64,000 nt of DNA from JADLHS01 sp964553795 (GCA_964553795.1 CAZKMR010000011.1:1-64000); one strand, 5' to 3'; positions 53,665-62,505 are shown, counted from the first letter of the stretch. A program made the numbers and translations. Notes: generated by a model from the sequence alone, not told the origin.

Positions 53665-54660
53665 ATGAGCAAACAACCCATTCGCGTCGCCGTCACCGGG
53701 GCCGCCGGTCAAATCGGTTATTCCCTTCTCTTCCGCATCGCCTCCGGCGAAGTTTTCGGCAAAGACCAACCGGTCATCCTCCACCTCATCGAAGTGGATA
53801 TCCCCGAAATTCTCGAGAAGCTCAAAGGCACGGTCATGGAAATTGAAGACTGCGCCTTTCCGTTGCTCAAAGGCATCGTTGCCACCGGCGACCTCAATGC
53901 CGGCTTCAAGGATGTGAACTGGTGCTTGCTGGTCGGCGCCGCGCCGCGTAAAGCCGGCATGGAACGCAAAGACCTCCTCGGCGCGAACGGCAAAATCTTC
54001 GTCGGCCAGGGCAAAGCCATCGAGAAAAATGCTGCCAGCGATGTCCGTGCGCTCGTCGTCGGCAATCCCTGCAACACGAACGCGCTCATTCTCATGAACA
54101 ATGCGCGCAACGTCCCGCGCGACCGTTTCTTCGCCATGACGCGCCTCGACGAAAATCGCGCCAAGGCGCAACTCGCCCAGAAAGCCAGCGTGGACATCAC
54201 CGCCGTCACCAACCTCGCCATCTGGGGCAATCACAGCGCCACGATGTATCCCGATTTCTTCAACGCCCGCATCGCCACGCGCCCCGTGCCCGACGTCATC
54301 AAACACAACGAATGGTTGGAGAAGGATTTCATCACCACCGTGCAACAACGCGGTGCGGCCATCATCAAAGCCCGCGGCCTCTCCAGCGCCGCCAGCGCCG
54401 CCAATGCCGCGATTGATACCGTTCGTTCGCTCGTGAACCCGACGCCCGCCGGCGACTGGACCAGCGTCGCGGTGTGCAGCGACGGCAGTTATGGCATCGA
54501 AAAGGGATTGATGTTCAGCTACCCGATTCGCAGCACCGGCAAGAGTTGGGAAATTGTGCAGGACGTGCCGCTCAACGAATTCAGTCGTGGCAAAATCGCC
54601 CTCACTGAAAACGAGTTGAAAGAGGAGAAATCGCTCGTCAGCGAGTTGATTCCGAAATAA
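53665..54660 (+). CDS. mdh: Malate dehydrogenase
   Basis: A 331-residue NAD-dependent malate dehydrogenase of the longer, cytosolic-type group. The Rossmann motif is VTGAAGQIGYSLLFRIASG. The substrate Arg lies in APRKAGMERKDLL, the Asp-Arg and catalytic region in MTRLDENRAKAQLA, and the catalytic His in AIWGNHSATMYPDF. It is an oxidative TCA-cycle enzyme. A clear terminator follows at 54690. Confidence 0.96.
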   Translation: MSKQPIRVAVTGAAGQIGYSLLFRIASGEVFGKDQPVILHLIEVDIPEILEKLKGTVMEIEDCAFPLLKGIVATGDLNAGFKDVNWCLLVGAAPRKAGMERKDLLGANGKIFVGQGKAIEKNAASDVRALVVGNPCNTNALILMNNARNVPRDRFFAMTRLDENRAKAQLAQKASVDITAVTNLAIWGNHSATMYPDFFNARIATRPVPDVIKHNEWLEKDFITTVQQRGAAIIKARGLSSAASAANAAIDTVRSLVNPTPAGDWTSVAVCSDGSYGIEKGLMFSYPIRSTGKSWEIVQDVPLNEFSRGKIALTENELKEEKSLVSELIPK

Positions 54661-54689
54661 CCCGCTGCCTTCACCGGCAACCACTTCAA

Positions 54690-54720
54690 AGCCTCGGCCC
54701 GCGCCGGGGCTTTTTATTTT
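54690..54720 (+). terminator. Rho-independent terminator of mdh
   Basis: A 9-base stem (54690-54698 with 54703-54711, one G-T pair) with a CCGC loop, followed by a T-rich run (TTTTATTTT). It starts 30 bases after the mdh stop. Confidence 0.85.
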
Positions 54721-54774
54721 TTCGGCTGACTCGCAACGCCCCCGCGTCGCTTGCCGGTTTCGCGCTCACCGAAT

Positions 54775-55515
54775 CTATTCCTTGGTGAATACGATCGGGA
54801 AACTGTCATCCGAAAGCCGGAGGATAAACGCCCGTCCTTCCGGAGGCCGCAACGTGAACGCAATCCCCTGCCGCCGATAGTCGTCGAAATAATAAACGCC
54901 GCGATACACGCCCGGACGCTCGCCGCTGCTCAGGTCCAACTTCTTGTCGCCCCGTTGCCACGTCGGATTCTGCGTCTTCAGAATGAAGGCGATAAAATCC
55001 CGGCCCGGTTTCGTTGCACTCCGCATGATGGCCACGCGACTCTGCATGGCGTCGCTCGCCACCCACACGCCTTCAATCGGATCGAGCGCCGCCGCCTTGC
55101 CCGCCAGATACGCGGCAAATTCTTCCTCCGTCAGCGGCACATTCTCCCATTCATCCGTGAAGCGAATCAGATTCGCGTCCATGCGATACTTCGCATGCAA
55201 AAAATCCGGCTGCTCCACCGACGTCAATTGTACCGCCTCCGCGCCCACTTTGCGCGCCTGCTTTTTGAGTTGCTCCACTTCGCCCTCGAACGAACCGCCA
55301 AACACCGTCACCGGCGTATCGCGAATCGTCATGAACCCCACCACCTCGAACGGGCGCGGCACGCGGATTTCCTTCGGATAAAGATAAATCGGATAATCCT
55401 TCGCCCGCGCCGGACCGGCTTCCGCTTTGGGCTCGTAACGCGTCACCGTGGTGCAACCAGTCAACAGCGTTGCGGACAGAAAAATTAGAGCGGGCAGGAA
55501 CTTTTGCTTGGCCAT
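54775..55515 (-). CDS. Hypothetical lipoprotein
   Basis: A 246-residue lipoprotein: signal peptide with lipobox LLTGC (Cys near residue 21), then a mixed alpha/beta domain. The segment PYPIYLYP-like (KDYPIYLYPKEIRVPRPFEVVG, first 20 shared) and GVYYFDDYRRQGIAF are distinctive, and IEGVWVASD looks like a start of a lipocalin-like second half. No family is recognised. ATG 55515 chosen; a GTG one codon upstream is possible. It converges with mdh across its terminator. Confidence 0.65.
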   Translation of the reverse strand: MAKQKFLPALIFLSATLLTGCTTVTRYEPKAEAGPARAKDYPIYLYPKEIRVPRPFEVVGFMTIRDTPVTVFGGSFEGEVEQLKKQARKVGAEAVQLTSVEQPDFLHAKYRMDANLIRFTDEWENVPLTEEEFAAYLAGKAAALDPIEGVWVASDAMQSRVAIMRSATKPGRDFIAFILKTQNPTWQRGDKKLDLSSGERPGVYRGVYYFDDYRRQGIAFTLRPPEGRAFILRLSDDSFPIVFTKE

Positions 55516-55615
55516 CACTGCCGCTCAGGGTCGGAATTTTGCGCCCCGGGTCGAGCCAAAATGTTTACCGCCGACCCGGACCGCGCGCGTCGCCATCAAC
55601 CCGGGCGGCGAAAAA

Positions 55616-55858
55616 TCATTCCCGCCGCGCGCGCCGAATGTCAGGCCGGTCCTGATAGAAGTATTCGTCGAACGTTTTGTCCGTGACGTAAGGATCTTTG
55701 AGAATTCTGATCACCATCCAGATGGTTGCCGCCACCGATAAACCATAGAGAAGATAAATCCATTCCTGCGGCGCTCGCAGCACGACGCTGACGAGATAAA
55801 GCCCCGCGACCCCCGTTGCCGCCGCAATCACCCATTTGAGACTCGAAGTGGTGTGCAC
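55616..55858 (-). CDS. Small membrane protein, two helices
   Basis: An 80-residue protein with two hydrophobic helices (about 8-28 and 33-52) and a charged C-terminus (DRPDIRRARRE). Unknown family. The upstream 180 bases before the kinase gene's 3' end hold nothing I recognise. Confidence 0.5.
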   Translation of the reverse strand: MHTTSSLKWVIAAATGVAGLYLVSVVLRAPQEWIYLLYGLSVAATIWMVIRILKDPYVTDKTFDEYFYQDRPDIRRARRE

Positions 55859-56038
55859 GACCCAACATCGCTCACGTCGGGAAAATCGACAGGTTGGAAT
55901 GCTCTGAATTATGTCTCAGCCGGATGCTGAATCGCGGCAGACCGTCGGACCCCGCGGCGGGGAATGCGGCGTGGCTTCGCGCTCCATGCCTTCCGGACAA
56001 CCGGCTTGGGCTGTGGCGGAATCGCTCCGTCCGTGTTG

Positions 56039-57547
56039 CTAAACCGCGGGTTGTCTGGCTTTCTGAGCCCGGCGCTCGGCCAGCTTTGCCATGAGCGACG
56101 GCACAAACCCCAAAGTCAGAAACACCGGGACCGCCACGAGCGTCGCTTTGAAGAACCAACTCATCACCTTTGCGACATACGGACTGAAGAATTGCACGGC
56201 CACGGGATCGTTCACTTGCGGCGAGAGCGCGTGTTTGCCCCAGGCGATGGCGCCGTTGGCGAGCCAACCAAACGCCGCGCCACCCACGGCCACCGGAGCC
56301 AGCGCCACACCTCCCATCGCCAATCCCAATCCCACCGCCACACTGCCACACGCAATAACGCCCACGCCGACCACTGAAACTGAAATCAATCCATACCCAA
56401 AAATCCCACAGGCAATGACGCCCACCGCGACGTCGCCAAACGCGATCACGCCCCGCGGCGCCGTGCCGACGGCAATGATGCCTTTGGCGGAGCGTTTCCG
56501 ACCCGTAGCCGGGTCCACGCCCGTAGCCACGTGCAACAGCGGCCAGCCAAACAGAGTGAGCCGGGAGCGATACTCGTAGCTCAGCTTTCGGCTCGCTTCC
56601 GGCGACAGCCGCGTCGCCACCCCCGCCAGAGAGGCCACTTCAAATCGCAGTTCGCTGGCCTGCTGATAACGCCGTTTCGGATCCCGTTCGAGCGTGCGCA
56701 ACACCAGTTCATCGAGCCGGGCATCCACGGCGGCCTTTTCCGAAGGCGGCGCAAACCGTCCCAAGGGCAGTTCCCCGGTCAGCATTTCGTAGAGAACCAC
56801 GCCGAGCGAATAAATGTCAGCGCGATGATCCACTGAGAGCGGGTTTTCAAACTGTTCCGGCGCCATGTAGTGCATTGTGCCCAGCACATGACCGGGTTGG
56901 GTCAACTGCACGCCCCGGGCCGCCGCGCCCAACAGTTTGGACAAGCCGAAGTCCGCAATTTTTACCCGCCCCTTTTGATCCACCAGAATGTTCTCCGGTT
57001 TCAGGTCGCGATGCACCACGCCTTCGCCGTGAGCATACTCCATCGCTTCGCAGACCTGCGACATGAGCGTGAGCGTCTCGCGCGGGGTCAGGCGGTGCGA
57101 CTCCAACATCTGCCGCAGATTCACGCCATCCACGAATTCCATCAGGAAATAGTAGATTTGGCCCGCCTTACCCAGATCGTGCACATCCACGATGTTCGGA
57201 TGATTCAACCGCGCCAGCGCCCGGGCTTCGCGGGCGAAGCGTTCGGCAAATCCGGCATCGCGGGAATATTGGAAGGGCAGAATCTTGAGCGCGACGATGC
57301 GATCCAGGCCACGCTGCCGCGCGCGATAGACCGCCCCCATGCCCCCGCGCCCGATCAGATTGAAAATCTCCAGTTGCGGAAAAAGACTGCTTAATGCTTC
57401 CGGCGGCGGCGGGACGAAGCCTTCGATGATCGCAGCAGACACCTGCTTGCTTTCCTCCACCTGCAAACGGCAAGCCGGACAAAGATTCTGAGTCGAGTTG
57501 GCGGGCAACTCCATCCCACAACCACCGCATATTCTCAGGGTCTCCAT
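56039..57547 (-). CDS. Zinc-ribbon membrane Ser/Thr protein kinase with ten-residue repeat module
   Basis: A 502-residue kinase. Zinc ribbon (CGGC...CPAC, residues 8-32), kinase domain (about 62-320) with GRGGMGAVYRA, VALKILP, HRDLKPENI and DFGLSK, then the EYRS...TLFGWPLLHV header, followed by ten-residue Gly/Ala repeats (GVIAFGDVAV, GVIACGSVAV) and a last membrane helix (VAVPVFLTLGFVPSL). Close paralogue of the giant kinase, but without its two kinase-domain insertions and without the SecD and HEAT regions. It is the clean reference for that module. Confidence 0.93.
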   Translation of the reverse strand: METLRICGGCGMELPANSTQNLCPACRLQVEESKQVSAAIIEGFVPPPPEALSSLFPQLEIFNLIGRGGMGAVYRARQRGLDRIVALKILPFQYSRDAGFAERFAREARALARLNHPNIVDVHDLGKAGQIYYFLMEFVDGVNLRQMLESHRLTPRETLTLMSQVCEAMEYAHGEGVVHRDLKPENILVDQKGRVKIADFGLSKLLGAAARGVQLTQPGHVLGTMHYMAPEQFENPLSVDHRADIYSLGVVLYEMLTGELPLGRFAPPSEKAAVDARLDELVLRTLERDPKRRYQQASELRFEVASLAGVATRLSPEASRKLSYEYRSRLTLFGWPLLHVATGVDPATGRKRSAKGIIAVGTAPRGVIAFGDVAVGVIACGIFGYGLISVSVVGVGVIACGSVAVGLGLAMGGVALAPVAVGGAAFGWLANGAIAWGKHALSPQVNDPVAVQFFSPYVAKVMSWFFKATLVAVPVFLTLGFVPSLMAKLAERRAQKARQPAV

Positions 57548-58048
57548 CTGCTCGGTTGCGCAGTGTTGGGCCAGACTTCGGCCAATGACAAAGGTTCAGC
57601 ATCAACAATGGGTTGCCGCTCCTGAACTGACACTCCGTCGGTTGGCTTTGACTAACCCTTTCTTGTCGGCCGGCACAGGAATGTGGTCCCCATTCCTGCC
57701 ACTCCTGGAGGCGACAAACCAAACGAACCCGAAGCGCCGTAGGCGCGGCCTCTTTGTAGAACCGTGACCGACCGAAAAGCCAGCTCCGTCAGGAGCGACA
57801 TATTCCGCCCCTAGGGGGCTTCGGGGTTTTGTTGCGGGCGGTTCTACAAAGATGTCGCCCCTGCCGGGGCTGGGGTTGGCGGGCGGGAAGCTGCGGACGT
57901 GTAGCGCCGATTCGTTGCGCCGAAATGCGATGAAGCCCGAAAGCGCAGTCCTGCAACGCGGGACGGAAGCGGGTGGGATTTTCTCTCGACGTCAGTTAAT
58001 AAGCCGGTGGCATTGCGCATTGCCAACTTGATTTACTAGATTGCTTTC
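57548..58048. other. Intergenic region with interspersed repeat (501 bases)
   Basis: Non-coding spacer upstream of the orphan gene. It holds the inverted-repeat element at 57730-57895. No tRNA, coding frame with domain-like content or clear promoter is visible elsewhere in it. Confidence 0.6.
57730..57895. repeat. REP-like palindromic cluster
   Basis: CTTTGTAGAACCG (57752-57764) and its exact inverse (57839-57851) are 13-base perfect inverted repeats. Each is flanked by GCCGTAGGCGCGGCC- or GCCCCTGCCGGGGC-type blocks, with related palindromic pieces (GCTCCGTCAGGAGC) between them. It resembles widely dispersed CTTTGTAGAAC repeats that I associate with environmental bacteria; that wider link rests on recall. 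Confidence 0.65.
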
Positions 58049-59152
58049 GTGGATCAGGAAGAATTTAACAGTTTGGCAATTTTCGTTGCCGTTGTAGAAG
58101 AGTTGCGGCGTGAGCCGTTCTTTTCTGAGGACAACCACGACAAATTGAGCGGGAACAACGCGGCGACTTTTTGCCATCCGATGTTTCTAAAATCAGCTGT
58201 GCTTCCATTCCGAAAAATTTGGATGAGCAGCGAGCGCTGTGCGTTTCGAAAGGACAATGGTGAGGGAATCCGTGAGCTGGTATTTCGGGAACATCCGGAC
58301 AAGAGGCTGTTGGACGGATATCGCTATTGGTTTTATGACAATTATGATAAAGAGCTAGGCACTTCGTTCGGCTATGGGTGGGCGACAGAATCTAAACAGG
58401 AGATTATCGACCTTTGGCTCAACACGCAGCTCGCTCATACAGGACCGATGAACTTTTCGCACAAACCGAAACCAAAACCCAAGAAGGAACCGAAGAAAAA
58501 GCAGTTCAGCCTAGCAGATTTCAATGCATGTGGTGAAAGAATTGGACGCGAAAAATTTGAGTATTTGTTTCGTTCAAGCGTTGCAACGATTGGACACAGC
58601 TACATCTCATTTGAAAACATTTTGGCCTTCCCGCTTTTCAAGATGCTGCGTGATGAACAGGGAATGAAGCCAAGTTTCGAGGCGGAAGTTGCGCTCAAAT
58701 ACAATCCCTATCCAGACCCTAAGTACGGAATCCGATTTGATGACGTGTTCTGGCACTTGAGCCGTGAAACGGTGAAAGAAACATATTTCCGGCTTTTGAC
58801 GCGGCAAAGATTCTCTGGACTAAGGGACTTATTGCGCTCGTTGTTTGACAAAGTGGGAGAGGCTGTTGACTACGTCGGAAAATGCGAGACTTTTGACGCG
58901 CTATTGAAAGAGGCAAATGTAGGTATTTTAACAGGAAATCCGAAACCGGGAGGGCGTTTCAAAGGTAGATTCAATGCGAACAGCTACCCGAAATTTGGGC
59001 TACCAGCACGAACAGGTAGCTTTGTGGCGATTGAGGGACGACGTATTTTTTTTTCCGGCGCTGCACAAAGTGTTCTTAGTGACGTTTACGTTGAATTTCG
59101 CGCGGCGTTGAAGGAAGCGCGGCAGCAACATCGTAAACCCGACAAATGGTGA
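58049..59152 (+). CDS. Orphan hypothetical protein, AT-richer than neighbours
   Basis: A 367-residue protein of unknown family, beginning at GTG 58049 with no obvious Shine-Dalgarno. It has a charged Lys/Pro linker (KPKPKPKKEPKKKQ, residues about 137-150) between an N-terminal aromatic-rich half and a C-terminal half with a conserved-looking SYISFENILAFPLF. No signal peptide or membrane segment. Base composition differs from the genome style: the 60 bases from 58321 hold 25 G+C, against 38 in the 60 bases from 22081 in the ABC ATPase. It sits next to duplicated DNA and a toxin-antitoxin pair, so horizontal transfer is likely. Confidence 0.6.
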   Translation: MDQEEFNSLAIFVAVVEELRREPFFSEDNHDKLSGNNAATFCHPMFLKSAVLPFRKIWMSSERCAFRKDNGEGIRELVFREHPDKRLLDGYRYWFYDNYDKELGTSFGYGWATESKQEIIDLWLNTQLAHTGPMNFSHKPKPKPKKEPKKKQFSLADFNACGERIGREKFEYLFRSSVATIGHSYISFENILAFPLFKMLRDEQGMKPSFEAEVALKYNPYPDPKYGIRFDDVFWHLSRETVKETYFRLLTRQRFSGLRDLLRSLFDKVGEAVDYVGKCETFDALLKEANVGILTGNPKPGGRFKGRFNANSYPKFGLPARTGSFVAIEGRRIFFSGAAQSVLSDVYVEFRAALKEARQQHRKPDKW

Positions 59153-59161
59153 CGTGCGGTC

Positions 59162-59360
59162 TCACGCCGTCGCCAGATTGTCTTCCAACACCATTGATTT
59201 GCCTGACGGCCGTTCAGCTTCACGAGCGGAAAGCTGATCGCCGTGCGCCAGCACCTCGTAAAACGTATTCCGTTGCACCGGCGTGCGGCCAGCTTCGCGG
59301 ATGGCTTTGATCATGTCCGCTTCGGTCTGCAATTGGGGCGAGGTTGCGCCGGTCATGTGG
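59162..59360 (-). pseudogene. Truncated copy of the mqnE 3' end
   Basis: This fragment matches the end of mqnE at 60010-60211. In bases 59262-59360 against 60113-60211, 94 of 99 match; in 59166-59221 against 60014-60069, 52 of 56 match. The 40 or so bases between those blocks are diverged. It encodes the terminal GATSPQLQTEADMIKAIREA and LEDNLATA with a stop, but no start or body. It is bounded on its left by the orphan gene and on its right, after 6 bases, by the toxin gene. Confidence 0.88.
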
Positions 59361-59366
59361 CCGCTA

Positions 59367-59726
59367 TTATTCATTTGGCAACGGTCGCATCCGCACACCC
59401 ATTTCCTCTACCACGCTGAAATGGCCGGTCCAATCGGTTCGCGCTGCCAGCACGGCGCTGACTTTGGCCGCGACTGCGACCGCCGACGGTTGAGGAATCC
59501 GAAACAAGATTATCCCGTGAGAAGCTTTTGCCCCAGCTTTGAAAACCAGTTCGCCAAAATCCTTGTCAAAGCTGATCAGCAGACGATTCTCGGCATGAGC
59601 GCGGGCGAGCACCTCTTTGTCTGGAGTCCCTGGAGCGGTTTCTCGAATCCACAGGACATCGTGACCATCGGCGCGCAACTTAACGATGCAGTCCTCAGGA
59701 AGATTCTCGTTGGCGCAAAGCCGCAT
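59367..59726 (-). CDS. DUF5615 PIN-like toxin
   Basis: A 119-residue toxin-type protein of the DUF5615 PIN-like family. N-terminal ANENLPEDCI (acidic metal ligand), then GHDVLWIRE, the LLISFDKDFGELVF core with a conserved Asp pair and the HGIILFRI strand. PIN-like nucleases usually cut RNA. The antitoxin gene lies 6 bases upstream. ATG 59726 is used; TTG 59732 is also open. Confidence 0.88.
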   Translation of the reverse strand: MRLCANENLPEDCIVKLRADGHDVLWIRETAPGTPDKEVLARAHAENRLLISFDKDFGELVFKAGAKASHGIILFRIPQPSAVAVAAKVSAVLAARTDWTGHFSVVEEMGVRMRPLPNE

Positions 59727-59732
59727 GGGCAA

Positions 59733-59960
59733 TCAAGCCGCGTGGGCGAATACTTTTTCTTCGTTCAGGCGCTGCTGGGCGCAAGCAGCACAGGCGCGCA
59801 CCTGCTCGCGGGAGATACGGTAATTACGAATTATCTCATCCTCGGGCCAGCCTTGAGCAATTAGGCCAAGGATGAATTCCACGGCGAGCCGCGTGCCGCG
59901 GATGACGGGTTTTCCGACCAGAACAGCAGGATCGGCGGTGATGTATTCTTGCCAGTTCAT
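59733..59960 (-). CDS. DUF433 antitoxin
   Basis: A 75-residue DUF433 protein: ITADPAVLVGKPVIRGTRLAVEFIL, ending in a helix with GWPEDEIIRNYRISREQVRAC that resembles a DNA-binding winged helix. The DUF433 plus DUF5615 order is a standard type II toxin-antitoxin pair. The antitoxin is first and presumably autoregulates the operon. Confidence 0.9.
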   Translation of the reverse strand: MNWQEYITADPAVLVGKPVIRGTRLAVEFILGLIAQGWPEDEIIRNYRISREQVRACAACAQQRLNEEKVFAHAA

Positions 59961-60009
59961 GCTACCAAAAGCTTATAACGAAAGCGGCGAATTGCCAGCG
60001 AGTAATCTC

Positions 60010-61266
60010 TTATGCCGTCGCCAGATTGTCTTCCAACACCTTCGATTTGCCCGACGGCGGTTCAGCTTCGTTCGCAGCGGGTGCATCCGGCAACACGCGA
60101 ATCGGTTCGTAGAACGTATTCCGTTGCACGGGGGTGCGGCCAGCTTCGCGGATGGCTTTGATCATGTCCGCTTCGGTCTGCAATTGCGGCGAGGTCGCGC
60201 CGGCCATGTGGAAGATGTGTTCCTCGATGATCGTCCCGTGCAGGTCGTCCGCGCCGTAGCTCAACGCCACTTGCGCCAGCTTCATCCCCAGCCCCACCCA
60301 ATACGCCGTGATGTGATCGAAGTTGTCGAGGTAGATGCGGCTCACCGCGATAGTGCGCAACGCATCGAAACCCGTGGGCGGCGTTTTCACCGGGATGTCG
60401 TTGTTCTCCGGCTGATACGCCAGCGGCACGAAACCGACGAAGCCTTTGGTCTCATCCTGCAACGCGCGCAATTGCCGCAGATGATCCACGCGGTCGGCGA
60501 GCGATTCGACATGGCCGAACAACATCGTGCAGGTGCTGCGTCCGCCGAGCTTGTGCCAGGTGCGATGAACGTCGAGGTATTCCTCGGCGGATTCCTTGCC
60601 CTTGGCGATGGCGCTGCGGACTTCCTTGCGGAAAATCTCCGCGCCGCCGCCGGTGAGTGATTCGAGGCCGGCGGCTTTCAATTCAATCAACGTCTGCTCG
60701 ACGGATTTCTTCGCGAGCCAGGCGAGGTGGAGGATTTCAATCGCGGTGAAGCATTTCAGTTGGAGACGCGACTTCTTCTCGTAGCCACCGACGTGAGGAG
60801 GTGGATTTCCCTGGCTCTGCGCTGAATCCGCCTCGTTACCTCGGCGGCTACCATCATTCACCGCGCTCAACGCCTTCAGCATGTCGGTGTAGTAACTGAA
60901 CGGCAGCGAGGGATGCAGTCCGCCGACGATGTGCAGCTCCGTGATGCCGAGCTTCATCGCCTCGCGCGCCTTCTCGACCATCTGCGGAATCGTCAGCTCG
61001 AAGCCGTCGGCGTCCCGTTTCTTGCGCGCGAACGAGCAAAACTGGCAGCTCAGGATGCAGTAGTTCGAATAGTTGATGTAGCGATTGACGATGTAGCTCG
61101 CGCGATTGCCGACTTTCTTCTGCCGCGCCAGATCGGCGATGGCGCCGAGCGCGTTGAGATCCTTCGATTCAAACAATCGCAGCGCGTCGGTTTCAGAAAT
61201 GCGTTCGCCGGCGGCGACCTTGTCGTAGAGATCGCGCAATTCGCTGCGTTGAATGAAGAAATTCAT
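60010..61266 (-). CDS. mqnE: Aminofutalosine synthase (radical SAM)
   Basis: MqnE makes aminofutalosine in the futalosine menaquinone pathway. The 418-residue product has the radical SAM cluster CILSCQFCSF, SAM-binding HIVGGLHPSLP, the C-terminal domain with STCTMLFGHVES and IIEEHIFHMAGATSPQ. The region between LKALSAVND and LQLKCFTAIEI carries about 25 extra residues encoded by a 71-base palindrome (60781-60851). ATG 61266 chosen; further upstream codons are open but unlikely. Its 3' end is duplicated at 59162-59360. Confidence 0.95.
   Translation of the reverse strand: MNFFIQRSELRDLYDKVAAGERISETDALRLFESKDLNALGAIADLARQKKVGNRASYIVNRYINYSNYCILSCQFCSFARKKRDADGFELTIPQMVEKAREAMKLGITELHIVGGLHPSLPFSYYTDMLKALSAVNDGSRRGNEADSAQSQGNPPPHVGGYEKKSRLQLKCFTAIEILHLAWLAKKSVEQTLIELKAAGLESLTGGGAEIFRKEVRSAIAKGKESAEEYLDVHRTWHKLGGRSTCTMLFGHVESLADRVDHLRQLRALQDETKGFVGFVPLAYQPENNDIPVKTPPTGFDALRTIAVSRIYLDNFDHITAYWVGLGMKLAQVALSYGADDLHGTIIEEHIFHMAGATSPQLQTEADMIKAIREAGRTPVQRNTFYEPIRVLPDAPAANEAEPPSGKSKVLEDNLATA
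60781..60851. repeat. In-frame palindromic insertion in mqnE
   Basis: Arms 60781-60805 and 60827-60851 pair over 25 bases with 19 matches. The element has no stop in the mqnE frame and encodes roughly DGSRRGNEADSAQSQGNPP, a peptide with no place in other MqnE proteins as I know them. Confidence 0.75.
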
Positions 61267-61363
61267 CCCGCAGAGTAAAGCAGCTTTCGCGGGAGATGGC
61301 AAACGCTGGACCGGCGTCGCGCCTGTCTCCCGCCCAAGACCGTGGAAGCACTTTCTTACTGGT

Positions 61364-62110
61364 TCATGGCTGGCTTACCCGCAGGTGTCTGCGGGCCAGA
61401 ATCAGCGTCAGCGCGATCAATGCAATGGCTTGAAGCATCGAGCCGAAATAGTAATTCCCATACTGCATGGAGACAGTAACTTCGGCAAAAGTGCGCATAT
61501 CAGTCAGCTTCAAGAGAAGAATGGTCACACCGTAACCAACGAAAGAAACTGCCACCGTGACAATGCACAACGCCCCGCCAATCGCCGTAAGTTTGGCTGG
61601 TTGACACAGAATACGCTCAAACTGAGAGCCATGGCGGCGTCCATTGCGAACGATCAACCACCAACAAATTGCCAGGCTGCTGATAAACGCCAGCACGCGA
61701 ACAAGTGCGAACAAGAGAACGGGCACTGCTCGCCCGTGAGTATCGAAATCAAAGCGACCGTTGACCAACCCGAATGATAGTGCGCCGCCGGAGAGCGATC
61801 CGACGAAACCGGACACCAGTCCCCAGACTTGGATTCCAATCAGCATCCACAAAACCCGTTCGAGCCAGACTGATTGCGTGTTAGTTTTGGAAAACTCCCG
61901 TTCCAGCGCCCTGTCTTTCCCGATGCGCTGGGTTGCGATCAAAAACGCCTCCGCGGCGGAAAGGTCGCGCCCCTGCAATGAGGCGACGGAGTCACGAAGA
62001 TGCGACTCCAACTCGTCAAGATTCTCGCTGCGGAAGGCTGGCGATTGCGCGAGATTTTCGCGCCAGCGTTGAATTGCTTGGTTCAGGTCAAACGAGGTTG
62101 GAGTTTCCAT
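61364..62110 (-). CDS. Membrane protein with permease-prefix-like N-terminus
   Basis: A 248-residue protein: a cytoplasmic helical part (DELESHLRDSVASLQGRDLSAAEAFLIA, residues about 30-57) resembling the permease prefix domain found beside PadR regulators, followed by four membrane helices (about 88-110, 130-155, 175-200, 218-240). The start at ATG 62110 overlaps the PadR stop by 28 bases, so the two are coupled. Function unknown; the PadR partner suggests stress or envelope response. Confidence 0.7.
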   Translation of the reverse strand: METPTSFDLNQAIQRWRENLAQSPAFRSENLDELESHLRDSVASLQGRDLSAAEAFLIATQRIGKDRALEREFSKTNTQSVWLERVLWMLIGIQVWGLVSGFVGSLSGGALSFGLVNGRFDFDTHGRAVPVLLFALVRVLAFISSLAICWWLIVRNGRRHGSQFERILCQPAKLTAIGGALCIVTVAVSFVGYGVTILLLKLTDMRTFAEVTVSMQYGNYYFGSMLQAIALIALTLILARRHLRVSQP

Positions 62111-62421
62111 AGTTTGGTCAGAGTTCCATGAACGGTGAGCCACTGTTGTTTTTCTTGCTGTAACGCTTTGCGACCTTCCTTGCGCAATCGGTAATACTTC
62201 CGCTTGCGCCCGGTCTCGGCTTCGCGCCATTCGGATTCGATCAAATCCTCCTTCTCCATCCAGTGCAGCACCGGATAGAGCATGCCTTCGGTCCATTCGA
62301 TTTTGTTGCCGGATAATTCGCGCACGCGTTGGATGAGCGCGTAACCGTAGTTCTCGCCCTCGGTCAGCACGGACAAAACCAGCGGCACAGTCGACGCGGC
62401 GACGAGTTCCTTTGAAAGCAT
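62083..62421 (-). CDS. PadR-family transcriptional regulator
   Basis: A 112-residue winged-helix repressor: LVLSVLTEGENYGYALIQRV, NKIEWTEGMLYPVLHWMEKE and KRKYYRLRKEGRKAL. It is short, with a single C-terminal helix, as in the smaller PadR group. It probably represses its own operon with the downstream membrane protein. Effector unknown. Confidence 0.93.
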   Translation of the reverse strand: MLSKELVAASTVPLVLSVLTEGENYGYALIQRVRELSGNKIEWTEGMLYPVLHWMEKEDLIESEWREAETGRKRKYYRLRKEGRKALQQEKQQWLTVHGTLTKLWKLQPRLT

Positions 62422-62505
62422 GGCAGTGTTATGCCTAGCGTCGCTATGTTTGTCAAGTGGTTGATTTGCGGAGCGATTCTGAGAAGGTTGCGACTGCCGC
62501 TGACT

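Noticed and set aside
57548..58048. CRISPR-like array
   Set aside because: The repeats are inverted, unequal and not regularly spaced; no cas gene is near.
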